From Candidatus Pelagibacterales bacterium (GTDB lineage Bacteria; Pseudomonadota; Alphaproteobacteria; Pelagibacterales; AG-422-B15), in NCBI GenBank assembly GCA_028412835.1, contig JAONQW010000002.1, positions 62,001 to 126,000 on the forward strand: DNA of 64,000 nucleotides. Direction: 5' to 3'. A program made the position numbers and the translations under genes. Below are positions 43,765 to 52,900 of this stretch, in pieces (the first letter of the stretch is position 1; every line of letters starts with the position of its first letter). A model generated the notes under the pieces. It did not search any database and had not been told where the DNA came from. It saw only the letters and a program-made list of their open reading frames with translations.

Positions 43765-44544
43765 TTATCCAGTATTTAATCCATTGCCATCTACAGCAAT
43801 TGATTGTCCTGAAACTTTATTGCCATCATCAGAAATTAAAAAAGAGCACATCTTTCCAATATCATCTTCTTCAATCCAACAATTCATAGAGGCTGCAGAT
43901 AAAAATTCTCTTTCTACAGATTTTTCAGAAGCACTTATGTATTTTGCCTTTGCCTTAATTACACCTTGCATGCGTTTGCCCTTTATTACGCCAGGCAAAA
44001 CAGCATTTACTCTAATCTTAAATTTCCCTAATTCCATTGCTGCTGTTTGTGTAAATCCAATAATTGCCCATTTGCTTGATGCATAGGGTGAACGAAGTGG
44101 AAATCCAAATATACCTGCAGTAGAAGATATATTAATAATTGAGCCACCTTTATTCTTTTTTAACATTGGGATTGCAAACTTTGTAAATAGAAAATGTCCA
44201 ATTACATTAGTTTTTAAAGTTTCTTCCCAACTCTTGTAATCTAATTTTTCAATTGCTCCAGTAGGACCAGAAATACCAACATTATTAATCAAACAATCTA
44301 TTTTATTGGTTATTTTTTTTACTTTTTTAAAAAAATTAATTACCGATTCTTCATTGTTAGCATCACAAGCATAAGCAAATATTTTATTCTTATATTTTAT
44401 ATTTTTATTAATTTTATCAATAAACTTTTGATTGATATCACACAAAAAAACACGTGCACCACGCTTTTGTAAAATTTTAGCTGTTGCGAGACCAATGCCA
44501 CTTCCACCAGCTGAGATGATAACGTTTTTATTTTTTAGTATCAC
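43765..44544 (-). CDS. Short-chain dehydrogenase/reductase
   Basis: A classical SDR of 259 residues. The nucleotide-binding loop reads SAGGSGIGLATA (Thr of TGxxxGIG replaced by Ser-Ala), followed by acidic DINQ (NAD preference), NNVG instead of NNAG, the catalytic Ser in NISSTAG, and YASSK. The C-terminus VSGQSIAVDGNGLNTG is typical. It is leftward, 5 bp after gmaS, so it is likely on the gmaS transcript. Substrate unknown. Confidence 0.85.
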   Translation of the reverse strand: MILKNKNVIISAGGSGIGLATAKILQKRGARVFLCDINQKFIDKINKNIKYKNKIFAYACDANNEESVINFFKKVKKITNKIDCLINNVGISGPTGAIEKLDYKSWEETLKTNVIGHFLFTKFAIPMLKKNKGGSIINISSTAGIFGFPLRSPYASSKWAIIGFTQTAAMELGKFKIRVNAVLPGVIKGKRMQGVIKAKAKYISASEKSVEREFLSAASMNCWIEEDDIGKMCSFLISDDGNKVSGQSIAVDGNGLNTG

Positions 44545-44549
44545 TCAAT

Positions 44550-45869
44550 TTAGCAATCAATTGCATTATTACGTTGCCAATCGTATGCTGATAATTCAGA
44601 TTGAGCAGAGTATTCTTTTAACTCTCTTTTCTTAAGCCTTACAAAGTTAGATACAACCTTTGGTGAAAAAGCTTTTTTTGTAATATCGCTATTTTGGAAA
44701 AGTTTTATGGCACTATCAAGACTTGTAGGCAATTTTTTTACACGTTTAACTTTATGTCCCTCAGTATACATATTAATATCAAGCCTCTTACCGGGTTTGC
44801 GATTATTATTAATACCATCAAGGCCAAGAGCCAATAAACCAGCCTGAAGTAGGTAAGGATTTGCTGAACCATCAGCATGTCTTACTTCAAATCTTCCAGT
44901 ATCAGGAATTCTAATCATGTGGGTACGGTTATTTCCTGTATAGGTGACTGTACTTGGTGACCAAGTAGCACCTGATAACGTATTGGAAGCTCCAATTCGA
45001 CTATAACTATTTACAGATGGATTAAACAATGCCGAAAAACAGTCAGCAGATTTCATTATTCCACCTATAAATGAATACCCAAGTTTTGATAATCCTAATT
45101 CACCTTCACTATCCTCAAATAAATTTTTCTTTTTTTTCATATCCCAAACTGAAACATGCGCATGACATCCATTGCCAGTTAAATTTGGAAAAGGCTTGGC
45201 CATAAATGTTGCTCTTAATCCGTGTTTTTCTGCAATTGATTTAGCCATAAATTTAAAAAAAACATGACGATCTGCAGTTGTAAGGCAATCAGCGTAATGC
45301 CAATTCATTTCAAATTGTCCATTAGCATCCTCATGATCATTTTGATAAGGTTTCCATCCTAACTTTAACATAGCATCACATATTTCTTTGATAACGTCAT
45401 ATCTTCGCATCAGCATTGATTGATCGTAACAAGGCTTTGCTGCAACATCTCTGGGATCACTTATTTCTGTACCATCTTCACTAAGTAAGAAGAATTCACA
45501 TTCAACTCCTGTTTGCATGACCATATTTTTTTCTGCTAATTTTTTAATTTGTTTTTTTAGAATCACACGTGGTGACTGTTCAACAATTTTTCCATCCATA
45601 TATAGATCACTTGCAAGCCAACCAATTTCTGGTTGCCACGGTAATTGAATTAAACTGTCTGGATCAGGAATTGCTAACATATCTGAGTCAGCTGGTGACA
45701 TATCAAGATATGTGGCAAAGCCACCAAAACCAGCACCATTTTTTGCCATTTCATTGATAGCTTGTGACGGCACAAGTTTTGCTCTTAAAACACCAAATAA
45801 ATCTACAAAGCTAACTAAGAAGTACTTAATTTTTTTTTGAGATGCAATTTTTGATAGGTTGATGCTCAT
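44550..45869 (-). CDS. gmaS: Gamma-glutamylmethylamide synthetase / GlnT-type glutamine synthetase
   Basis: A 439-residue glutamine synthetase-fold ligase. VDLFGVLRAKLVPSQAI and the segment AGFGGFATYLDMSPADSDMLAIPDP at the N-terminus, GVECEFFLL, NDHEDANGQFEMNW, TGNGCHAHVSVWD and GNNRTHMIRIPDTGRFEVR are as in the GmaS/GlnT group (type III-like). GmaS joins methylamine to glutamate with ATP. Standard GlnA is longer in domain layout and has different loops. The divergent mgsABC genes right beside it support gmaS over glnT, but a glnT-glxBCD reading (found in rhizobia without methylamine use) cannot be excluded. Confidence 0.82.
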   Translation of the reverse strand: MSINLSKIASQKKIKYFLVSFVDLFGVLRAKLVPSQAINEMAKNGAGFGGFATYLDMSPADSDMLAIPDPDSLIQLPWQPEIGWLASDLYMDGKIVEQSPRVILKKQIKKLAEKNMVMQTGVECEFFLLSEDGTEISDPRDVAAKPCYDQSMLMRRYDVIKEICDAMLKLGWKPYQNDHEDANGQFEMNWHYADCLTTADRHVFFKFMAKSIAEKHGLRATFMAKPFPNLTGNGCHAHVSVWDMKKKKNLFEDSEGELGLSKLGYSFIGGIMKSADCFSALFNPSVNSYSRIGASNTLSGATWSPSTVTYTGNNRTHMIRIPDTGRFEVRHADGSANPYLLQAGLLALGLDGINNNRKPGKRLDINMYTEGHKVKRVKKLPTSLDSAIKLFQNSDITKKAFSPKVVSNFVRLKKRELKEYSAQSELSAYDWQRNNAIDC

Positions 45870-46093
45870 AATATGTTTAATTATGCTTCCTCATTTAAAA
45901 AAAAACAATACATAAATATTTATACTTTTAAGGAATTTTCAGGGACTAGACGTCTACATTAATTTCCGCTAACATTTATTCTTTAATATTTAAGTATTAT
46001 TTAACTCAAATTTCTATCGGTCAGTAAGCAAAAAATGCAAATTTTAAAAGATACCTTGTTGCTAAAAACTATACAGTCGAAGGCAAAAAACTA
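45870..46093. promoter_or_regulatory. Divergent gmaS / mgsA control region with a 10-bp palindrome
   Basis: The 224-bp spacer holds the promoters for gmaS (left) and mgsABC (right). A perfect palindrome TAGACGTCTA lies at 45947-45956, near the centre, and is the best operator candidate. The rest is AT-rich with no clear -35/-10 pair. Confidence 0.4.
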
Positions 46094-46978
46094 ATGTGTG
46101 GAATTGTAGGATTGTATCTTAAAACTAATAAATATGAAAAGTCGCTAGGCATATTTTTATCGAAGATGTTAGATAATATGGAAACGCGAGGACCAGATAG
46201 TGCCGGTTTTGCAATTTATACCAAAGAGGATAAAAAAAATTATAAATATTCTATCTGCCTCAATGATTTAAGTGAGAATGATTTTAAAAAGAAAATCAAT
46301 AAACTACTAAAAAAGAATACTATTAAGAAGTTTTCTGATCATATAATTTTAGATACTCCTGAGAAACCAAATAAAGTACTCAATTTATTAAAACATAACC
46401 TACAAGAAGTTTCACTGGTAGGTTATGGCAAAAGTATAAATATTTTTAAGCAAACAGGGAATCCAAGAGATATTGTAAAAAACTTCAACTTATCTTCTTT
46501 TTCAGGATCGCATGGTATTGGCCATACTAGAATGGCTACAGAAAGCGCAATAACTACTGAAGGCTCGCATCCTTATTCCACAGCAGAAGATGAATGTCTG
46601 GTACATAACGGCTCACTATCGAACCACAATAATGTGAGAAGAACTCTAATCAAAAAAGGTGAAAGCTTTAGTTCTGAAAACGATACTGAAGTTGCAGCTG
46701 GATATATCTCTAGTCAAATTTCTGCAGGTAAAGATCTTGAGAGCACTTTAAAAGAAAGTTTAAAAAATTTAGATGGATTTTATACCTTTATCGCCGGTAC
46801 AAAAAAAGGGTTTGCCTTATTAAGAGATGAAATAGCTTGTAAGCCAGCAGTTGTTGCAGAAACAGATGATTATGTTGCGATAGCATCAGAGTTTCAAGCA
46901 ATGGCACATTTGCCTGGTGTAAATGAAGCAAATATTTTTGAACCTGAGCCTGGGATTGTGTATTCGTGGGGCAATTGA
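46094..46978 (+). CDS. mgsA: N-methylglutamate synthase subunit A (class II glutamine amidotransferase)
   Basis: A 294-residue Ntn-type glutaminase-like domain with nucleophile Cys2 at the N-terminus (MCGIVGLYL), METRGPDSAGFA, GIGHTRMATES, HPYSTAEDECLVHNGSLSNH and the SSENDTEVAAGYI segment. In the methylamine pathway MgsABC makes N-methylglutamate from methylamine (from gamma-glutamylmethylamide) and a 2-oxoglutarate-derived glutamate; the homologous GlxB is annotated in rhizobia. An insertion near residues 65-105 is rich in lysine. The stop overlaps the next start as TGATG. Confidence 0.85.
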   Translation: MCGIVGLYLKTNKYEKSLGIFLSKMLDNMETRGPDSAGFAIYTKEDKKNYKYSICLNDLSENDFKKKINKLLKKNTIKKFSDHIILDTPEKPNKVLNLLKHNLQEVSLVGYGKSINIFKQTGNPRDIVKNFNLSSFSGSHGIGHTRMATESAITTEGSHPYSTAEDECLVHNGSLSNHNNVRRTLIKKGESFSSENDTEVAAGYISSQISAGKDLESTLKESLKNLDGFYTFIAGTKKGFALLRDEIACKPAVVAETDDYVAIASEFQAMAHLPGVNEANIFEPEPGIVYSWGN

Positions 46979-47661
46979 TGAAGTTAGATTTAAAAAAATT
47001 AGCCTTAAGAGATGTGAATTCAAAACTGCAAAGTTTTGATAAAAGTAGCAAAGAAAAAGATTTTACAATTATTAATCCTGAGGGTTGTCATGCTTTATGT
47101 GTTGGTTTGGTGCATGCAATTAGTGTCACAATTAATGGACATGTTGGCTACTACTGTGCTGGCATGAATCAAAGTGCGCATATCACAATCAATGGCAATG
47201 TAAGCACAGGTGTTGGAGAAAATATGATGTCAGGAATTGTCCATGTAAAAGGCAACGCCTCACAATCTGCTGGAGCGACTGCACATGGTGGCTTGTTAAT
47301 TATAGACGGTAATGCCAGCTCGAGATGTGGTATATCTATGAAAGGCGTTGATATTGTAGTTAAAGGATCAGTTGGTCATATGTCTGCATTTATGGCCCAA
47401 TCTGGTACTTTATTGGTATGTGGTGACGCGGGAGATGCTCTTGGAGATAGCTTATATGAAACTGAAATTTTTGTTAAAGGCAAAGTTAAGTCACTGGGAG
47501 TTGACTGCATTGAAAAAAAAATAAAACCTAAGCATATAAAAAAAATAATAGAGCTATTAAAAAAAAGTAAGATTAAAAATATAAAACCTGAACAATTTAA
47601 AAGATATGGGTCAGCAAGAAAATTATATAATTTCAATATAGACAATGTATCTGAGTATTAA
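46978..47661 (+). CDS. mgsB: N-methylglutamate synthase subunit B (GltB C-terminal GXGXG domain)
   Basis: I choose the ATG at 46978 (TGATG junction with mgsA, GTGGGG upstream) over the track start at 46966. The product (227 residues) is the right-handed GXGXG beta-helix of glutamate synthase, with repeated turns such as VTINGHVGYYCAGMNQ, ITINGNVSTGVGENMMSG, VHVKGNASQSAGATAHGG and VVKGSVGHMSAFMAQSG. It is a structural subunit linking the amidotransferase with the FMN subunit. Its C-terminus has a lysine-rich tail (KKIKPKHIKKI). Confidence 0.85.
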   Translation: MKLDLKKLALRDVNSKLQSFDKSSKEKDFTIINPEGCHALCVGLVHAISVTINGHVGYYCAGMNQSAHITINGNVSTGVGENMMSGIVHVKGNASQSAGATAHGGLLIIDGNASSRCGISMKGVDIVVKGSVGHMSAFMAQSGTLLVCGDAGDALGDSLYETEIFVKGKVKSLGVDCIEKKIKPKHIKKIIELLKKSKIKNIKPEQFKRYGSARKLYNFNIDNVSEY

Positions 47662-47663
47662 AC

Positions 47664-48992
47664 ATGAACGATAAAACTAAAACACATCCAAGAATTTCAG
47701 CAACCTTTGATGAATACACTAATTCTGAAATTCGTAGAGCAGCTGAAACAGGAATTTATGATATAAGAGGAGGGGGTTCAAAACGAAGACTTCCACATTT
47801 CGATGATTTATTATTTCTTGGTGCTTCAATTTCTAGATACCCATTAGAAGGCTATAGAGAGACTTGTAATACTAAAGTGACTTTAGGAACAAGGTACGCA
47901 AAAAAACCACTTGAACTTGATATTCCAGTTACAGTTGCTGGCATGAGCTTTGGGGCTTTATCTGGTCCTGCAAAAGAGGCATTGGGTCGTGGGGCAAGTG
48001 CTGCTGGAACTTCTACTACAACTGGTGATGGAGGCATGACTCCTGAGGAAAGAGGACAATCAAAACACTTAGTTTATCAATTATTACCCTCAAGGTATGG
48101 AATGAATCCAAATGATTTGAGAAAAGCTGATGCCATCGAAGTTGTTATAGGCCAAGGAGCAAAGCCTGGTGGTGGAGGAATGTTGCTTGGACAAAAAATT
48201 GATGATCGTGTGGCAGAAATGCGAACACTTCCTAAAGGTGTTGATCAACGATCTGCATGTCGACATCCGGATTGGACTGGACCAGATGATTTAAAAATTA
48301 AAATTCTAGAATTAAGAGAGATAACCAACTGGCAAGTGCCTATTTTTATTAAAATTGCCGGAGCAAGACCTTATTATGATACGGCCTTAGCTATTAAGGC
48401 AGGTGCAGATGTTGTGGTTATCGATGGCATGCAAGGCGGTACTGCAGCAACCCAAGAAGTATTCATTGAAAATGTTGGTCAACCAACCTTAGCGTGTATT
48501 AGACCCGCAGTTGAAGCATTGCAAGATTTAGATATGCACCGAGAGGTGCAATTAATTATATCGGGTGGCATTAGAAATGGAGCAGATGCTGCAAAAGCTA
48601 TAGCATTGGGTGCTGATGCAGTATCAATTGGATCTGCTGCAATGATTGCTATTGGCGATAATGATCCTAAATGGGAAGCTGAATATCAGGAGTTAGGTAC
48701 TATGGCTGGTGCCTATGATGACTGGCATGAAGGCAAAGACCCAGCTGGAATTTTTACCCAAGATCCAACTCTAATGAAAAGATTAGACCCAGTTAAAGCT
48801 GGCAAAAGATTGTCAAATTTTTTAAAAGTAATGACTTTGGAGGCACAAACAATAGCAAGGGCTTGTGGTAAGAATGATCTTCATAATCTTGAACCAGAAG
48901 ATTTAGTAGCATTAACTTTAGAAGCGGCAGCTATGGCAAAAGTTCCCCTGGCTGGGACTGATTGGATACCTGGAGCTAAAAAAAATAAGTAA
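47664..48992 (+). CDS. mgsC: N-methylglutamate synthase subunit C (FMN-binding glutamate synthase domain)
   Basis: A 442-residue FMN TIM-barrel similar to the synthase domain of GltB. VAGMSFGALSGPAKEALGRGA near residue 92, TGDGGMTPEER, GQGAKPGGGGMLLG near 167, VVIDGMQGGTAATQE, SGGIRNGADAAKAIALGADAVSIGSAA are the flavin and iron-sulfur-region signatures. A Cys pair around SACRHPDW and the late Cys residues (ARACGKND) may hold a 3Fe-4S cluster. It starts 2 bp after mgsB. Together the three subunits resemble the GltB domains encoded separately. Confidence 0.88.
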   Translation: MNDKTKTHPRISATFDEYTNSEIRRAAETGIYDIRGGGSKRRLPHFDDLLFLGASISRYPLEGYRETCNTKVTLGTRYAKKPLELDIPVTVAGMSFGALSGPAKEALGRGASAAGTSTTTGDGGMTPEERGQSKHLVYQLLPSRYGMNPNDLRKADAIEVVIGQGAKPGGGGMLLGQKIDDRVAEMRTLPKGVDQRSACRHPDWTGPDDLKIKILELREITNWQVPIFIKIAGARPYYDTALAIKAGADVVVIDGMQGGTAATQEVFIENVGQPTLACIRPAVEALQDLDMHREVQLIISGGIRNGADAAKAIALGADAVSIGSAAMIAIGDNDPKWEAEYQELGTMAGAYDDWHEGKDPAGIFTQDPTLMKRLDPVKAGKRLSNFLKVMTLEAQTIARACGKNDLHNLEPEDLVALTLEAAAMAKVPLAGTDWIPGAKKNK

Positions 48993-48999
48993 AACTAAA

Positions 49000-49353
49000 G
49001 TGAAAGAATTAATCTTTATCTATAATGCTAAAAGTGGGCTCACCCAAGCCGCAGTAGATTGGGCACATAAAATTATTTCACCAAAAACATACGAATGCAG
49101 TTTATGTAGTTTAACGTATGGCAATTTAGGTAAATATAGTAAATGGAGTAAGTTCCTTGAATCCTTAAATATGAATAAAAGCTTTATCTATGATGACCAA
49201 CTAAGTGATTTAAGTATTTATAACAATGAGTTATTGCCTTGTATCTTTCTTAGAGAGGATGATAATTACTCTGTACTACTTAATAATGATGAACTAGATC
49301 GCTGTGAAAATTTAGACGCTTTAATTAATCTTATTAAGGTAGAATTAGATTAA
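49000..49353 (+). CDS. Conserved protein with CxLC motif, function unknown
   Basis: A 117-residue soluble protein with a GTG start, 7 bp after mgsC. It begins LIFIYNAKSGLTQAAVDWAHKIISPKTY and has ECSLCSLTYGNLGKY near residue 33. I have seen this pattern in widely distributed hypothetical proteins, but I know no function; a thioredoxin-like fold or metal binding by the CxxC is possible. Convergent with the regulator gene, directly adjoining it. May simply be the last gene of the mgs transcript. Confidence 0.72.
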   Translation: MKELIFIYNAKSGLTQAAVDWAHKIISPKTYECSLCSLTYGNLGKYSKWSKFLESLNMNKSFIYDDQLSDLSIYNNELLPCIFLREDDNYSVLLNNDELDRCENLDALINLIKVELD

Positions 49354-49857
49354 TTATTTAACTAAACCAATTAATCTATTTAGATAATCTTTATTATTCC
49401 ATCTCGTTATTAGTTTTCCCAAGTCATGAGTTGTCTCTAAGGCAAATGATCCAAAAATCTTTTGAAAATTAGTTCCGAGAATAATTGATTTATTATTCAT
49501 AGCTAATAATTTCTCTTTTATTAAACTATCAATTTTTCTGTTTACTGTTTCACGAGGTAAATTTAAAGCGGAAGAAATACTTGTGACTGAAAGCCCAGAA
49601 TTTTTTTTTATTTTCTCATTAATGATTTCCTCAAATCTAAATGATAGATCATCAATTGAATTAGATCCTGATTTATTAATAGTATTAAGATAATAACCCA
49701 GAGTTATTTGAAGTATCATGAAGCTTTCATAATCAATTTTGAGTACTTGCCTAACCCTAAGATAAAAGTTAGATAAAAATATTGACCAATCATATAATCC
49801 TGAAGAAAAATCAGAAGTGATTGGTACTTTAAGTTCTTGATTAATATAGTTTTTCAT
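49354..49857 (-). CDS. Single-domain winged-helix regulator
   Basis: A 167-residue protein with an N-terminal helical region (YDWSIFLSNFYLRVRQVL) and a winged helix-turn-helix in the middle: GLSVTSISSALNLPRETVNRKIDSLIKEKLL (residues ~94-124). The same layout occurs twice in tandem in the 347-residue regulator at 57929-58972 (FxVxx...IPxETxRK and IPFATVRRSVKKLINKKYL), so the two are paralogues. It is divergent from the 1439-residue surface protein gene and probably controls it through the inverted repeat between them. Confidence 0.75.
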   Translation of the reverse strand: MKNYINQELKVPITSDFSSGLYDWSIFLSNFYLRVRQVLKIDYESFMILQITLGYYLNTINKSGSNSIDDLSFRFEEIINEKIKKNSGLSVTSISSALNLPRETVNRKIDSLIKEKLLAMNNKSIILGTNFQKIFGSFALETTHDLGKLITRWNNKDYLNRLIGLVK

Positions 49858-49876
49858 TTGTTTTTAATCGTATTAT

Positions 49877-49905
49877 CAAAATGGATAATATCACCATTTT
49901 GGTGA
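49877..49905. promoter_or_regulatory. Inverted repeat in the divergent regulator / surface protein region
   Basis: CAAAATGG (49877-49884) and CCATTTTG (49894-49901) form a perfect 8-bp inverted repeat with a 9-bp spacer. The right arm also lies inside the perfect short hairpin TCACC-ATTTT-GGTGA (49891-49905). The repeat lies 20 bp upstream of the regulator start and 65 bp upstream of the surface protein start, so it is well placed as an operator for the regulator. Confidence 0.55.
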
Positions 49906-49969
49906 CATGTACAGTATTGAATTTCAGTAAATCATATAAAACTTAATAATAAATTAAGAATAAATTTAC

Positions 49970-52900
49970 ATGTATACCAAGATATTTGTTTTAAAAAGCT
50001 ACAACTTATTACTAGTAATTATTACATTAACTGTTTTTTTAAGCACTAGCCTTGAAGCGGCAGATTATTATTGGACTGCTCAGGATGATGGGAGTACAAA
50101 AAATTGGTCTCATAGTCATAACTGGTCAGATAAAAGTGGCAACTCAATAAGTGGTTACCCTAATATTAGAAATGATAATGCTATATTCCAAACTGATGCA
50201 GCAGATGTCACGATAGATCGCTATGTAAGAATGGGAAAAATAACTATAAAAAATGCTTACACTGGAACTATAAATTTAAATGGCAATATATTAAATCCAA
50301 CAAGAGGATTTGCTCAATACAATGGAACAATACTAATACCTGCAAACTCTGACTTCAGAGTACATGGTAATGCAGCTGTTTTATATGATGGTGCTACAAT
50401 TACTTCACAGGGAGATGACAGTAATATTAAAATACAGCACAACTTAATTTTTAAAAATGGTTCAACAATTAATGCACCTAATTCCAATTCTGCATTTGAA
50501 GTCAGAGGAGGATTTAGAAATGAAGGTGGTACATTCAATCATAATAGTGGAACTCTAATAATGAATACTAGTAACAATTGGGGCGAGGCTGCGATCAAAT
50601 TCACTGGAACTGGATCCTTTTATAATATTGATTTTAGAGGAAACGTTAACAAAAAGATACATAATGATATCACAGTTGATAATAATTTATATATTAGAGG
50701 CAATGGTGATCTAATTGGTGGCACATCCAGCAGTGGGAAAAATATAACTATAAAAGGTGATTGGTGGCAACAATCTGGTAAAAACAACTTTACACACGCC
50801 AATGGAACAGTAACTTTTTCTGGATCAAGTAGTCAAAATATAACAAGTAATAATAATTTTCGTAATATCATAATCAATAATCCTTCTGGAGTTTTATTGG
50901 CAAATGACCTTACAAATATAACTTCTACACTAACAATTAATAATGGTTCTACATTGGATATTAATGGACAAGACCTGACAGCTGTGACTTTGGTAAATAA
51001 TGGTAATTTACAACTTTTAGGATCTGAAACAGTCAATATTACTACGATGGATACTGACAGTGGAACTGTTACTTATGATGGTTCTGGGGCTACTGGATTA
51101 GCTGCAGGTGATAATTATTATAATCTAATTTTTAATCAGTCTGGTACATCTACCTTGGATGCAAATTTAGATGTTAATGGGTCAGTTAGCATTTCTAGTG
51201 GAACATTAGATGCCAGCACAAGTAATTATAATATTAATGTTGGTGGTGATTGGACCAATAATGGGAGTTTTATATCTCGATCAGGACTGGTAACTTTTGA
51301 TAATAATTCTGATATATTTGCTGGAGGTACAAGTGCCACAAAAGATTTTAATAATGTAACTTTAAGTGGTGCAGTTGGAAGTCAGTCAGACAATATTCTT
51401 ATTGGTGGCAATTTTATATTAAGTGGCACAGGCACCTGGTATACAAATTGTAATACTATGACAATAAGTGGTAGTACAACAAATAATAGTGGTACGATTT
51501 CAGATACACTTACACCAACTGTATCATTTGATCCTGCAAATAGTTCTTCAACCCATGCTGCAAGTGACAATATTATTCTTACTTTTAATACAGCTATAAG
51601 AAAAGCTTCAGATAATAGTGACTTAACTGATTCTAATGTAGATGCTCACATTACTCTTAAAGATGCTAATTCGAGTGGATCTAATATTAATTTTGATGCA
51701 ACTATAGATGCTAGCGATAAAGTAATTACTATTAACCCTTCATCTGATCTAAATAGTTCACAAGTAGTCTATGTTGCTATTGGCAATACAGTCGAGAATG
51801 TTTGTAACACCGCATTGAGTGCTTCCTCTGCAACATTTACAACTGCCGATTCAACTGACCCCGTCTTAAGTTCATCTAGTCCAGCCGATGAAGCTACTGC
51901 AATTGCTGTAGATACTAATATTGTCTTAACATTTAATGAGGCTGTAGATGCTGAAAGTGGCAATATAATAATTGTTAGGTCTGAAGACGGCTCAACAGTC
52001 GAAACAATTGATGTTACTGACAGTCAAGTATCTGGTTCAGGATCAACAGAAATTACAATAAATCCTTCTGTAACCTTAAATGAGCAGACGGCTTATCATT
52101 TAACCATTGATGAAACTGCATTTGATGATAGCTCAAGTAATTCTTATGTAGGCATAAGTGATACTTCAACAATAAATTTTACTACTGCCGATGTAACAGC
52201 TCCTACTGTAACATTTAATCCAGCAGATAGTGATACTGGAGTAGGACGTGATTCAAATATAAATATTGAATTTAATGAAGCTATAGTAAACGCCGATACC
52301 TCTGAGATAACTAATAGTAATATTGCAAGTTTAATTATACTCAAAGATTCTAATTCAAATGGAAGTGATCTTGCGTTTAGTGCAACAATAGATACAGATA
52401 AAAAAATAATAACTATTGATCCTAATAATAATTTTTCATTAGGTCAGACAGTCTATGTATCAATTTCAGCAGTTGAAGATGCATCAGCCAATGAAACTAG
52501 TTTATCATCATCTACTTTTACTGTGACAACTACTGGCGAGACAATAGCTACTATTATTCCTGCAGATAGTAGCACAGATGTTTTAGCAAGTAGCAATATT
52601 ACTATTGGATTTAATACTGCGATTAGAAATTTAAATGATACTGAAATCACAAATGACAATATACATAGTTTAATAACCCTTAAAGACACTGATACAAACG
52701 GTACTGATATTCCATTTACTATATCAATAAACACTGCCAAAAAAGTTATAACCATCAATCCTATTTCAGACCTCTCCAGTGGTCAGAATATTTATGTTGC
52801 TATTGGGGCAACTGTTGAAGATGCATTCGACAATGCTACAACTGCAGCCTCGTCTATATTCACTATTATCGATAATGCAGCTCCTATTTTTACATTTAAC

